From: Quercus robur
Lineage: Eukaryota; Streptophyta; Magnoliopsida; Fagales; Fagaceae
DNA length: 64,000 nucleotides
Assembly: GCF_932294415.1 (NCBI RefSeq)
Contig: NC_065544.1
Coordinates: 17,459,351-17,523,350 of the forward strand
Direction of reading: 5' to 3'
This document shows positions 11,101-24,317 of this stretch, in pieces. Under the pieces are notes generated by a model. The model had not been told where the DNA came from, made no database searches, and was given only the letters and a program-made list of their open reading frames with translations. Both the position numbers and the translations under genes were made by a program. Within the stretch, counting starts at the first letter, position 1, and each line of letters begins with the position of its first letter.

Positions 11101-14100
11101 TAAATGGCAATAATATTCTTATGAGTTTCAATCTCTCCTTAATTTATTTTTCTTTTAAAACAAAAAAACAAAAATTTAGTAATTTTCTCTCTCTTGAAAT
11201 CTTTTTCATCCACCTTAATAGGTATCCTGCATTAACCACAGCATGGTCCACAACTATAAAGCTTTATAACGATATTTATCTAACATTTTAGGATTATGTG
11301 AGCCTATATAACTTATCGCAATAAAATTGTGGTCGATATGGAACTTGGAAGATTTTTTCTCACAAATTGAAAGGTCATGGCCCTATATTTGTACATAGAT
11401 AAAAACCCGTGCACAAAAGGACAGATGGCCTCCTAAATTAAGTAAATCAGAGATGAAAAGTATGTACACTTCCACAGGTGACTCTCACAGCATTTTGGGG
11501 GTGTAGATAAGGAGCAGTTGCCTTAAGCCTTTACTTGTAGCTGCTTATTGTGATAACAGTGGAATTTCGGTAGTGGCGACCTTAAAATCATCTGGTGGGG
11601 TTTTTGCCGTGTTGGTTTTTTTCATTCGTAAACAAATCACCGTGTCAATTTATTTTCCGCTGCACTTAGTTTAATTGGTAATTTGTTTGTGCTACCACGC
11701 GTTTGCAAATTAATTTGATTAATTAATAAACTTGGCTAATTAATCAATTAATTCATCACAAGGAGTCAATAAATTTTTGGCTATCAAATATTGGAAAAGA
11801 AAGGAAAACTATAACCTAATTTTCATCTAGTAATCTCAGAACAACTGCATCAAGTTAACGACAAAAATAAATGGCAATAATATTCTTATGAGTTTCAATC
11901 TCTCCTTAATTTCTTTTTCTTTTAAAACAAAAAAAAAAAAAAAACAAAAATTTAGTCATTTTCTCTGTCTTGAAATCTTTTTCATCCACCATAATAGGTA
12001 TTTGCATTAACCACAGCATGGTCCACAACTATAAAGCATTATAACAATATTTACCTAACATTTTAGAATTATGTGAGGATATGTAACTGATCGCAATAAA
12101 ATTGTGGTCGATATGGAACTTGGAAGATTTTTTCTCACAAATTGAAAGGACATGGCCCTATATGTGTACATCAACAAAAACCCATGCACAAAAGGACATA
12201 TGGCCTCCCAAATTAAGTAAATCAGAGATGACAAGTATGTACACTTCCACAGGTGACTCTCATAGCATTTTGGGGGTGTAGATAAGGAGCAGTTGGCTTA
12301 AGCCTTTACTTGTAGCCGCTTGTTGTGATAATAGTGGAATTTTGGTAGTGGTGACCTTAAAATCACCTGGTGGGATTTTTGCCGTGTTAGTTTTCCTTAT
12401 TCGTAAACAAATCACCGTGTCAATTTATTTTCCGCTGCACTTAGTTTAATTGGTGATTTTCTTGTGCTACCACACGTTTGCATATTAATTTGATTAATTA
12501 ATAAACTTGGCTAATTAATCAATTAATTCATCACAAGGAGTCAATACGTTTTTGGCCTATCAAATATTGGAAAAGAAAGGAAAACTATAACCTAATTTTC
12601 ATCTAGTAATCTCAGAACAACTGTATCAAGTTAACGACAAAAATAAATGGCAATAATATTCTTATGATTTTCAATCTCTCCTTAATTTCTTTTTCTTTTA
12701 AAACAAAAACAAAAAACAAAAATTTAGTCATTTTCTCTCTCTTGAAATCTTTTTCATCCACCATAATAGGTATCTGCATTAACCACAGCATGGTCCACAA
12801 CTATAAAGCTTTGTAACGATATTTACCAAACATTTTAGAATTATGTGAGCATATGTAACTTATCGCAATAAAATTGTGGTTGATATGGAACCTGGATGAT
12901 TTTTTCTCACAAATTGAAAGGTCATGGCCCTATATGTGTACATAGAAAAAATACTTGCACAAAAGGACAGATGGCATCCCAAATTAAGTAAATCAGAGAT
13001 GACAAGTATGTGCACTTCCACAGGTGACCCTCACAGCATTTTGGGGTTGTAAATAAGGAGTAGTTGGCTTAAGCCTTTACTTGTAACTGCTTGTTGTGAT
13101 AATAGTGGAATTTCTGGAGTACTGACCTTAAAATCACTTGGTGGGGTTTTTGCCATGTTGGTTTTCCTAATTCGTAAACAAATCACCGTGTCAATTCATT
13201 TTCCGTTGCACTTAGTTTAATTGGTAATTTGTTTGTGCTACCACGTGTTTGTATATTAATTCGATTAATTAATAAACTTGGCTAATTAATCAATTAATTC
13301 ATCACAAGGAGTCAATACATTTTATTAAATATTGGAAAAGAAAGGAAAATTATAACCTAATTTTCATCTAGTAATCTCAGAACAACTGTATCAAGTTAAC
13401 GACAAAAATAAATGGCAATAATATTCTTATGAGTTTCAATCTCACCTAAATTTCTTTTTCTTTTAAAACTAAAAAACAAAAATTTAGTCATTTTCTCTCT
13501 CTTGAAATCTTTTTCATCCACCTTAATAGGTATCCTGCATTAACCACAGCATGGTCCACAACTATTAAGCTTTATAGCATTATTTATCTAACATTTTAGG
13601 ATTATGTGAGCATATATAACTTATCGCAATAAAATAGTGGTCGATATGGAACTTGGAAGATTTTTTCTCACAAATTGAAAGGTCATGGCCCTATATTTGT
13701 ACATAGACAAATACCCATGCACAAAAGGACAGATGGCCTCCTAAATTAAGTAAATCAGAGATGAAAAGTATGTACACTTCCACAGGTGACTCTCACAGCA
13801 TTTTGGGGGTGTAGATAAGGAGCAGTTGCCTTAAGCCTTTACTTGTAACCACTTGTTGTGATAATAGTAGAATTTCGGGAGTATTGACCTTAAAATCACT
13901 TGGTGGGGTTTTTGCCAAGTTGGTTTTCCTCATTCGTAAACAAATCACCGTGTCAATTTATTTTCCGCTGCACTTAGTTTAATTGGTGATTTGTTTGTAC
14001 TACCACGCGTTTGCATATTAATTTGATTAATTAATAAACTTGGCTAATTAATCAATTAATTCATCACAAGGACTCAATACATTTTTGGCTATCAAATATT

Positions 14101-15055
14101 GGAAAAGAAAGGAAAACTATAACCTAATTTTCATCTAGTAATCTCAGAACAACTGTATCAAGTTAACGACAAAAATAAATGGCAATAATATTTTTATCAG
14201 TTTCAATCTCTCTTTAATTTCTTTTTCTTTTAAAACAAAAAAAAAAAAACAAAAATTTAGTCATTTTCTCTCTCTTGAAATCTTTTTCATCCACCTTAAT
14301 AGGTATCCTGCATTAACCACAGTATGGTCCACAACTATAAAACTTTATAACGATATTTATCTAACATTTTAGAATTATGTGAGCATATGTAACTTATCGC
14401 AATAAAATTGTGGTTGATATGGAACCTGGAAGATTTTTTCTCACAAATTGAAAGGTCATGGCCCTATATGTGTACATAGACAAAAACCCATGCACAAAAG
14501 GACAGACGGCCTCCCAAATTAAGTAAATCACATATGACAAGTATGTGCACTTCCACAGGTGACCCTCACAACATTTTAGGGGTGTAAATAAGGAGCAGTT
14601 GGCTTAAGCCTTTACTTGTAACCATTTGTTGTGATAATAGTGGAATTTCGGGAGTATTGACCTTAAAATCACTTGGTGGGGTTTTTGCCAAGTTGGTTTT
14701 CCTCATTCGTAAACAAATCACCGTATCAATTCATTTTCTGCTGCACTTAATTTAATTGGTAATTTGTTTCTGCTACCACGCGTTTGTATATTAATTCGAT
14801 TAATTAATAAACTTGACTAATTAATCAATTGATTCATCACAAGGAGTCAATACATTTTTGGCCTATTATATATTGGAAAAGAAAGGAAAACTATAACCTA
14901 ATTTTCATCTAGTAATCTCAGGACAACTGTATCAAGTTAACGACAAAAATAAATGGCAATAATATTCTTAAGAGTTTCAATCTCTCCTTAATTTCTTTTT
15001 CTTTTAAAACAAAAAAACAAAAATTTAGTCATTTTCTCTCTATTGAAATCTTTTT
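8153..15055 (+). repeat. Older higher-order repeat, two 5-monomer blocks
   Basis: Monomers at 8153, 8922, 9680, 10439 and 11207 correspond by private variants to those at 11983, 12755, 13515, 14288 and 15056, with offsets of 3830-3849 bp. Examples: gaggatatgtaact in 8153 and 11983; ggaacctggatgat in 8922 and 12755; the ctcctaaatt with gatgaaaagt form in 9680 and 13515; ggaacctggaag in 10439 and 14288. Many single-base differences separate the two blocks, so this duplication is older than the one to its right. Confidence 0.75.
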
Positions 15056-18000
15056 CATCCACCTTAATAGGTATCCTGCATTAACCACAGCATGTTCGAC
15101 AACTATAAAGCTTTATAATGATATTTATGTAACATTTTAGAATTATGTGAGCATATGTAACTTATCGCAATAAAATTGTGGTCGATATGGAACTTGAAAG
15201 ATTTTTTCTCACAAATTGAAAGGTCATGGCCCTATATTTGTACATAGACAAAAACCCATGCACAAAAGGACAGATGGCCTCCTAAATTAAGTAAATCAGA
15301 GATGAAAAGTATGTACACTTCCACAGGTGACTCTCACAGCATTTTTGGGGTGTAGATAAGGAGCAGTTGGCTTAAGCCTTTACTTGTAGCTGCTTATTGT
15401 GATAATAGTGGAATTTCGGTAGTGGTGACCTTAAAATCACCTGGTGGGGTTTTTGCCGTGTTGGTTTTTTTCATTCATAAACAAATCACCATGTCAATTT
15501 ATTTTCCGCTGCACTTAGTTTAATTGGTGATTTTCTTGTGCTACACAAGTTTGCATATTAATTTGATTAATTAATAAACTTGGCTAATTAATCAATTAAT
15601 TCATCACAAGGAGTCAATACGTTTTTGGCCTATCAAATATTGGAAAAGAATGGAAAACTATAACCTAATTTTCATCTAGTAATCTCAGAACAACTGTATC
15701 AAGTTAACGACAAAAATAAATGGCAATAATATTCTTATGAGTTTCAATCTCTCCTTAATTTCTTTTTCTTTTAAAAAAAAAAAAAAAAACAAAACAAAAA
15801 TTTAGTCATTTTCTCTCTCTTGAAATCTTTTTCATCCACCATGATAGGTATCTGCATTAACCACAGCATGGTCCACAACTATAAAGCTTTATAACGATAT
15901 TTATCTAACATTTTAGAATTATGTGAGCATATGTAACTTATCGCAATAAAATTGTGGTCGATATGGAACTTGGAAGATTTTTTCTCACAAATTGAAAGGT
16001 CATGGCCCTATATTTGTACATAGACAAAAACACATGCACAAAAGGACAGATGGCCTCCTAAATTATGTAAATCAGAGATGAAAAGTATGTACACTTCCAC
16101 AGGTGACTCTCACAGCATTTTGGGGGTGTAGATAAGGAGCAGTTGGCTTAAGCCTTTACTTGTAGCTGCTTATTGTGATAATAGTGGAATTTCAGTAGTG
16201 GTGACCTTAAAATCACCTAGTGGGGTTTTTGCCGTGTTGGTTTTTTTTATTCGTAAACAAATCACCGTGTCAATTTATTTTCCTCTGCACTTAGTTTAAT
16301 TGGTGATTTGTTTGTGCTACCTCGCGTTTGCATATTAATTTGATTAATTAATAAACTTGACTAATTAATCAATTAATTCATCACAAGGAGTCAATACATT
16401 TTTGGCCTATCAAGTATTGGAAAAGAATGGAAAACTATAACCTAATTTTCATCTAGTAATCTCAGAACAACTGTATCAAGTTAACGACAAAAATAAATGG
16501 CAATAATATTCTTATGAGTTTCAATCTCTCCTTAATTTCCTTTTCTTTTAAAACAAAAAATCAAAAATTTAGTCATTTTCTCTCTCTTGAAATCTTTTTC
16601 ATCCACCTTAATAGGTATCTGCATTAACCACAGCATGGTCCACAACTATAAAGCTTTATAACGATATTTACCTAACATTTTAGAATTATGTGAGCATATG
16701 TAACTTATCGCAATAAAATTGTGGTCGATATGGAACTTGGAAGATTTTTTCTCACAAATTGAAAGGTCATGGCCCTATATGTGTACATAGACAAAAACCC
16801 TTGCACAAAAGGACAGATGGCCTCCCAAATTAAGTAAATCAGAGATGACAAGTATGTACACTTCCACAGGTAACTCTCATAGCATTTTGGGGGTGTAGAT
16901 AAGGAGCAGTTGGCTTAAGCCTTTACTTGTAACCGCTTGTTGTGATATTAGTGGAATTTCGGGAGTGTTGACCTTAAAATCACTTGGTGGGGTTTTTGCC
17001 AAGTTGGTTTTCCTCATTCCTAAACAAATCACCGTATCAATTCATTTTCCGCTGCACTTAATTTAATTGGTAATTTGTTTCTGCTACCACGCGTTTGTAT
17101 ATTAATTCGATTAATTAATAAACTTGACTAATTAATCAATTAATTCATCACAAGGAGTCAATACATTTTTGGCCTATTATATATTGGAAAAGAAAGGAAA
17201 ACTATAACCTAATTTTCATCTAGTAATCTCAGGACAACTGTATCAAGTTAACGACAAAAATAAATGGCAATAATATTCTTAAGAGTTTCAATCTCTCCTT
17301 AATTTCTTTTTCTTTTAAAACAAAAAAACAAAAATTTAGTCATTTTCTCTCTATTGAAATCTTTTTCATCCACCTTAATAGGTATCCTGCATTAACCACA
17401 GCATGTTCGACAACTATAAAGCTTTATAATGATATTTATGTAACATTTTAGAATTATGTGAGCATATGTAACTTATCGCAATAAAATTGTGGTCGATATG
17501 GAACTTGAAAGATTTTTTCTCACAAATTGATAGGTCATGGCCCTATATTGTTACATAGACAAAAACCCATGCACAAAAGGACAGATGGCCTCCTAAATTA
17601 AGTAAATCAGAGATGAAAAGTATGTACATTTCCACAGGTGACTCTCACAGCATTTTTGGGGTGTAGATAAGGAGCAGTTGGCTTAAGCCTTTACTTGTAG
17701 CTGCTTATTGTGATAATAATGGAATTTCGGTAGTGGTGACCTTAAAATCACCTGGTGGGGTTTTTGCCGTGTTGGTTTTTTTCATTCATAAACAAATCAC
17801 CGTGTCAATTTATTTTCCGCTGCACTTAGTTTAATTGGTGATTTTCTTGTGCTACCACAAGTTTGCATATTAATTTGATTAATTAATAAACTTGGCTAAT
17901 TAATCAATTAATTCATCACAAGGAGTCAATACGTTTTTGGCCTATCAAATATCGGAAAAGAATGGAAAACTATAACCTAATTTTCATCTAGTAATCTCAG

Positions 18001-21000
18001 AACTACTGTATCAAGTTAACGACAAAAATAAATGGCAATAATATTCTTATGAGATTCAATCTCTCCTTAATTTCTTTTTCTTTTAAAAAAAAAAAAAAAA
18101 AAACAAAAATTTAGTCATTTTCTCTCTCTTGAAATCTTTTTCATCCACCATGATAGGTATCTGCATTAACCACAGCATGGTCCACAACTATAAAGCTTTA
18201 TAACGATATTTATCTAACATTTTAGAATTATGTGAGCATATGTAACTTATCGCAATAAAATTGTGGTCGATATGGAACTTGGAAGATTTTTTCTCACAAA
18301 TTGAAAGGTCATGGCCCTATATTTGTACATAGACAAAAACCCATGCACAAAAGGACAGATGGCCTCCTAAATTAAGTAAATCAGAGATGAAAAGTATGTA
18401 CACTTCCACAGGTGACTCTCACAGCATTTTGGGGGTGTAGATAAGGAGCAGTTGGCTTAAGCCTTTACTTGTAGCTGCTTATTGTGATAATAGTGGAATT
18501 TCAGTAGTGGTGACCTTAAAATCACCTAGTGGGGTTTTTGCCGTGTTGGTTTTTTTTATTCGTAAACAAATCACCGTGTCAATTTATTTTCCTCTGCACT
18601 TAGTTTAATTGGTGATTTGTTTGTGCTACCTCGCGTTTGCATATTAATTTTATTAATTAATAAACTTGACTAATTAATCAATTAATTCATCACAAGGAGT
18701 CAATACATTTTTGGCCTATCAAGTATTGGAAAAGAATGGAAAACTATAACCTAATTTTCATCTAGTAATCTCAGAACTACTGTATCAAGTTAACGACAAA
18801 AATAAATGGCAATAATATTCTTATGAGATTCAATCTCTCCTTAATTTCTTTTTCTTTTAAAAAAAAAAAAAAAACAAAAATTTAGTCATTTTCTCTCTCT
18901 TGAAATCTTTTTCATCCACAATGATAGGTATCTGCATTAACCACAGCATGGTCCACAACTATAAAGCTTTATAACGATATTTATCTAACATTTTAGAATT
19001 ATGTGAGCATATGTAACTTATCGCAATAAAATTGTGGTCGATATGGAACTTGGAAGATTTTTTCTCACAAATTGAAAGGTCATGGCCCTATATTTGTACA
19101 TAGACAAAAACCCATGCACAAAAGGACAGATGGCCTCCTAAATTAAGTAAATCAGAGATGAAAAGTATGTACACTTCCACAGGTGACTCTCACAGCATTT
19201 TGGGGGTGTAGATAAGGAGCAGTTGGCTTAAGCCTTTACTTGTAGCTGCTTATTGTGATAATAGTGGAATTTCAGTAGTGGTGACCTTAAAATCACCTAG
19301 TGGGGTTTTTGCCGTGTTGGTTTTTTTTATTCGTAAACAAATCACCGTGTCAATTTATTTTCCTCTGCACTGAGTTTAATTGGTGATTTGTTTGTGCTAC
19401 CTCGCGTTTGCATATTAATTTTATTAATTAATAAACTTGACTAATTAATCAATTAATTCATCACAAGGAGTCAATACATTTTTGGCCTATCAAGTATTGG
19501 AAAAGAATGGAAAACTATAACCTAATTTTCATCTAGTAATCTCAGAACAACTGTATCAAGTTAACGACAAAAATAAATGGCAATAATATTCTTATGAGTT
19601 TCAATCTCTCCTTAATTTCCTTTTCTTTTAAAACAAAAAATCAAAAATTTAGTCATTTTCTCTCTCTTGAAATCTTTTTCATCCACCTTGATAGGTATCT
19701 GCATTAACCACAGCATGGTCCACAACTATAAAGCTTTATAACGATATTTACCTAACATTTTAGAATTATGTGAGCATATGTAACTTATCGCAATAAAATT
19801 GTGGTCGATATGGAACTTGGAAGATTTTTTCTCACAAATTGAAAGGTCATGGCCCTATATGTGTACATAGACAAAAACCCTTGCACAAAAGGACAGATGG
19901 CCTCCCAAATTAAGTAAATCAGAGATGACAAGTATGTACACTTCCACAGGTAACTCTCATAGCATTTTGGGGGTGTAGATAAGGAGCAGTTGGCTTAAGC
20001 CTTTACTTGTAACCGCTTGTTGTGATATTAGTGGAATTTCGGGAGTGTTGACCTTAAAATCACTTGGTGGGGTTTTTGCCAAGTTGGTTTTCCTCATTCC
20101 TAAACAAATCACCGTATCAATTCATTTTCCGCTGCACTTAATTTAATTGGTAATTTGTTTCTGCTACCACGCGTTTGTATATTAATTCGATTAATTAATA
20201 AACTTGACTAATTAATCAATTAATTCATCACAAGGAGTCAATACATTTTTGGCCTATTATATATTGGAAAAGAAAGGAAAACTATAACCTAATTTTCATC
20301 TAGTAATCTCAGGACAACTGTATCAAGTTAACGACAAAAATAAATGGCAATAATATTCTTAAGAGTTTCAATCTCTCCTTAATTTCTTTTTCTTTTAAAA
20401 CAAAAAAACAAAAATTTAGTCATTTTCTCTCTATTGAAATCTTTTTCATCCACCTTAATAGGTATCCTGCATTAACCATAGCATGTTCGACAACTATAAA
20501 GCTTTATAATGATATTTATGTAACATTTTAGAATTATGTGAGCATATGTAACTTATCGCAATAAAATTGTGGTCGATATGGAACTTGAAAGATTTTTTCT
20601 CACAAATTGAAAGGTCATGGCCCTATATTTGTACATAGACAAAAACCCATGCACAAAAGGACAGATGGCCTCCTAAATTAAGTAAATCAGAGATGAAAAG
20701 TATGTACATTTCCACAGGTGACTCTCACAGCATTTTTGGGGTGTAGATAAGGAGCAGTTGGCTTAAGCCTTTACTTGTAGCTGCTTATTGTGATAATAGT
20801 GGAATTTCGGTACTGGTGACCTTAAAATCACCTGGTGGGGTTTTTGCCGTGTTGGTTTTTTTCATTCATAAACAAATCACCGTGTCAATTTATTTTCCGC
20901 TGCACTTAGTTTAATTGGTGATTTTCTTGTGCTACCACAAGTTTGCATATTAATTTGATTAATTAATAAACTTGGCTAATTAATCAATTAATTCATCACA

Positions 21001-22744
21001 AGGAGTCAATACGTTTTTGGCCTATCAAATATTGGAAAAGAATGGAAAACTATAACCTAATTTTCATCTAGTAATCTCAGAACAACTGTATCAAGTTAAC
21101 GACAAAAATAAATGGCAATAATATTCTTATGAGTTTCAATCTCTCCTTAATTTCTTTTTCTTTTAAAAAAAAAAAAAAAACAAAAATTTAGTCATTTTCT
21201 CTCTCTTGAAATCTTTTTCATCCACCATGATAGGTATCTGCATTAACCACAGCATGGTCCACAACTATAAAGCTTTATAACGATATTTATCTAACATTTT
21301 AGAATTATGTGAGCATATGTAACTTATCGCAATAAAATTGTGGTCGATATGGAACTTGGAAGATTTTTTCTCACAAATTGAAAGGTCATGGCCCTATATT
21401 TGTACATAGACAAAAACCCATGCACAAAAGGACAGATGGCCTCCTAAATTAAGTAAATCAGAGATGAAAAGTATGTACACTTCCACAGGTGACTCTCACA
21501 GCATTTTGGGGGTGTAGATAAGGAGCAGTTGGCTTAAGCCTTTACTTGTAGCTGCTTATTGTGATAATAGTGGAATTTCAGTAGTGGTGACCTTAAAATC
21601 ACCTAGTGGGGTTTTTGCCGTGTTGGTTTTTTTTATTCGTAAACAAATCACCGTGTCAATTTATTTTCCTCTGCACTTAGTTTAATTGGTGATTTGTTTG
21701 TGCTACCTCGCGTTTGCATATTAATTTTATTAATTAATAAACTTGACTAATTAATCAATTAATTCATCACAAGGAGTCAATACATTTTTGGCCTATCAAG
21801 TATTGGAAAAGAATGGAAAACTATAACCTAATTTTCATCTAGTAATCTCAGAACAACTGTATCAAGTTAACGACAAAAATAAATGGCAATAATATTCTTA
21901 TGAGTTTCAATCTCTCCTTAATTTCCTTTTCTTTTAAAACAAAAAATCAAAAATTTAGTCATTTTCTCTCTCTTGAAATCTTTTTCATCCACCTTAATAG
22001 GTATCTGCATTAACCACAGCATGGTCCACAACTATAAAGCTTTATAACGATATTTACCTAACATTTTAGAATTATGTGAGCATATGTAACTTATCGCAAT
22101 AAAATTGTGGTCGATATGGAACTTGGAAGATTTTTTCTCACAAATTGAAAGGTCATGGCCCTATATGTGTACATAGACAAAAACCCTTGCACAAAAGGAC
22201 AGATGGCCTCCCAAATTAAGTAAATCAGAGATGACAAGTATGTACACTTCCACAGGTAACTCTCATAGCATTTTGGGGGTGTAGATAAGGAGCAGTTGGC
22301 TTAAGCCTTTACTTGTAACCGCTTGTTGTGATATTAGTGGAATTTCGGGAGTGTTGACCTTAAAATCACTTGGTGGGGTTTTTGCCATGTTGGTTTACCT
22401 CATTCGTAAACAAATCACCGTGTCAATTCATTTTTCGTTGCACTTAGTTTAATTGGTGATTTGTTTGTGCTACCACGTGTTTGTATATTAATTTGATTAA
22501 TTAATAAACTTGGCTAATTAATTAATTAATTCATCACAAAGAGTCAATACATTTTTGGCCTATTAAATATTGGTAAAGAAAGGAAAACTATAACATAATT
22601 TTCATCTAGTAATCTCAGAACTGTTATATCAAGTTAACGACAAAAATAAATGGCAATAATATTCTTATGAGTTTCAATCTCTCCTAAATTTCTTTTTCTT
22701 TTAAAACAAAAATTTAGTCATTTTCTCTCTCTTGAAATCTTTTT
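15056..22744 (+). repeat. Young higher-order repeat of three monomer types
   Basis: Three monomer types recur. Type A has catgttcgacaac (15056, 17367, 20447). Type B has catgataggtatctgc (15833, 18142, 21219, plus a near-copy at 18913). Type D has aaaacaaaaaatcaaaaatt and gatattagtggaattt (16600, 19680, 21986). The order is A-B-D, A-B-B'-D, A-B-D, so blocks 16600-18142 and 19680-21219 match at offsets of 3077-3080 bp with very few differences. This is the most recently homogenised part of the array. Confidence 0.88.
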
Positions 22745-23051
22745 CATCCACCTTAATAGGTATCTTACATTAACCACAGCATGGTCCACAACTATAAAGC
22801 TTTATAACGATATTTATCTAACATTTTAGAATTATGTGAGCATATGTAACTTATCGCAATAAAATTGTGGTCGATATGGAACTTGGAAGATTTTTTCTCA
22901 CAAATTGAAAGGTCATGGCCCTATATGTGTACATAGTCAAAAACCCATGCACAAAAGGACAGATGGCCTCCCAAATTAAGTAAATTAGAGATGACAGGTA
23001 TGTACACTTCCAGAGGTGACTCTCATAGCATTTTGGGGTTATAGATAAGTA

Positions 23052-23620
23052 AATTAGGGTTTCAAATCAATTTCACATAGTATTTTTAAGGAAACTCTAT
23101 GGTGCTGTGCCTTCTCCTTTCAAAGTCACTTACCAGATATCATTCTTATACCATTAGAATCAGTAGATTTAAAGTTGCTGCAACAAGATCAACGATTGCT
23201 AATGATCTAAAATCTTTGAGTTAGATTTCAAAGTCTCAAACGTGGGTATTTGTGAGCAACAGATTCAAGATAAAATTGTCCGTGGATTCGGAACTGCATG
23301 TGGTAGTGTGAGTAAGTTCTACAGAAGGTAGCTTTAGATTTTAGGGAGAAAATTTATTGTAAACTTCCATTCTATCATAGTGGATTTGTTTGTCTTGAGG
23401 ATAAGTCAGGTTAAATCCTCCCCATATTTTTTACCTTGAAACTAACAATTTCATTAGTTTTCCTGGGTAATCATATCGTTGTCTTATTTATTTTTCCACA
23501 CTGGACGATATGATATTTTGTTGATTAACCTAGATCTCATAATTAACCTAAGTAAACACTTGGCTAATTCATTAAATTAAACAATTTGTTTTAAGGGGTC
23601 TAAGCAGACAAACATATTAT
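23052..23620 (+). mobile_element. Possible diverged copia-type LTR 3' end
   Basis: After the array the sequence ends like plant copia LTRs: aattttcctgg-type text, a paired cacactggacgatatgat block, taaacacttggctaattcat and ttaaggggtctaag. No primer-binding site or coding domain follows. I infer a diverged LTR remnant from style only. Confidence 0.35.
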
Positions 23621-23871
23621 ATCAATATACATCCAACATTATTTTAATTAAATAAATAATTATTGTTTCCAAGTAGAAAAATACAACAACAAAAGTTCAA
23701 AACTATACGAATTCAGTTGCTGAACATTATGTTATATAATATGTCTAATATACTTATAACATGGGGCCAAGTTTTAGGGAGGGAGAGAGGGGGGGGGGGG
23801 GGACCCCTATTGATCACCCTAGGACTGGAACTCTGCTAGTTAGCATACCTGTGAGATTTCAATGATGAATT
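23621..23871. other. No gene seen; short poly-G tract
   Basis: AT-rich, with a purine stretch ending in a run of about 15 G near 23790-23803. No coding signal. Confidence 0.6.
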
Positions 23872-23874
23872 TTA

Positions 23875-24274
23875 GGGTCTGTTTGGTAGGAGGGGTGGAA
23901 AAGTAGAATGATAGAAAATGGTGGGAGGATGGAAAAGTGGGAGGATAGAAAAGATTTTAATTTCTCTCATTTTTGTTTGGTAGGGAGAGGAAAAGTGGAA
24001 GGATGGAAAAAGTAAATTTGGATAAGTTTACTCATACACCCTTGTTAAAAAATGAAGGCCAATTAAAACAAAAAAGTGACAAATAACCAAAAAAAAAAAA
24101 AGAAAAGAAAAGAAGCAATCACCCAATTTGTTAAAAAATAAAAATCATGTGCCAAAAAAAAAATCATGTCTAGTTAAACCAAAAAAAAAAAAATATATTA
24201 TCACACCCACGAAAAGAAAAAAGGCAACGTCCAAGAAAGAAAAGAAAGAAAAAAAAAAAGAAAGGAAAAAAAAG

Positions 24275-24317
<43 letters not shown>

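Larger units (their letters stand above)
6431..23051 (+). repeat. Tandem array of ~768-bp chimeric monomers
   Basis: The landmark catccacc occurs at 6618, 7385, 8153, 8922, 9680, 10439, 11207, 11983, 12755, 13515, 14288, 15056, 15833, 16600, 17367, 18142, 18913, 19680, 20447, 21219, 21986 and 22745. That is 22 monomers with spacings of 758-777 bp. About 510 bp of each monomer is the local repeat seen at 823-1322. The remaining ~250 bp (for example 6946-7197) has the recognisable 3' end of a Ty1/copia LTR: ggtggggtttttgccgtg, then caaatcaccgtgtcaattta, then ...ggcctatca. No long ORF is conserved. The first monomer is internally deleted and the last reverts to the ancestral form. Length variation is concentrated in the poly-A block after cttttaaaa. 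Confidence 0.97.

Noticed and set aside
12612..12800. Minus ORF inside one array monomer
   Set aside because: It is not preserved in the neighbouring monomers, so there is no sign of coding selection in the array.
6431..23051. Centromeric satellite
   Set aside because: The array is only 16.6 kb, the monomer is 768 bp, and genes and mixed elements flank it closely. Nothing in the sequence shows centromere function, though it cannot be excluded from this window alone.
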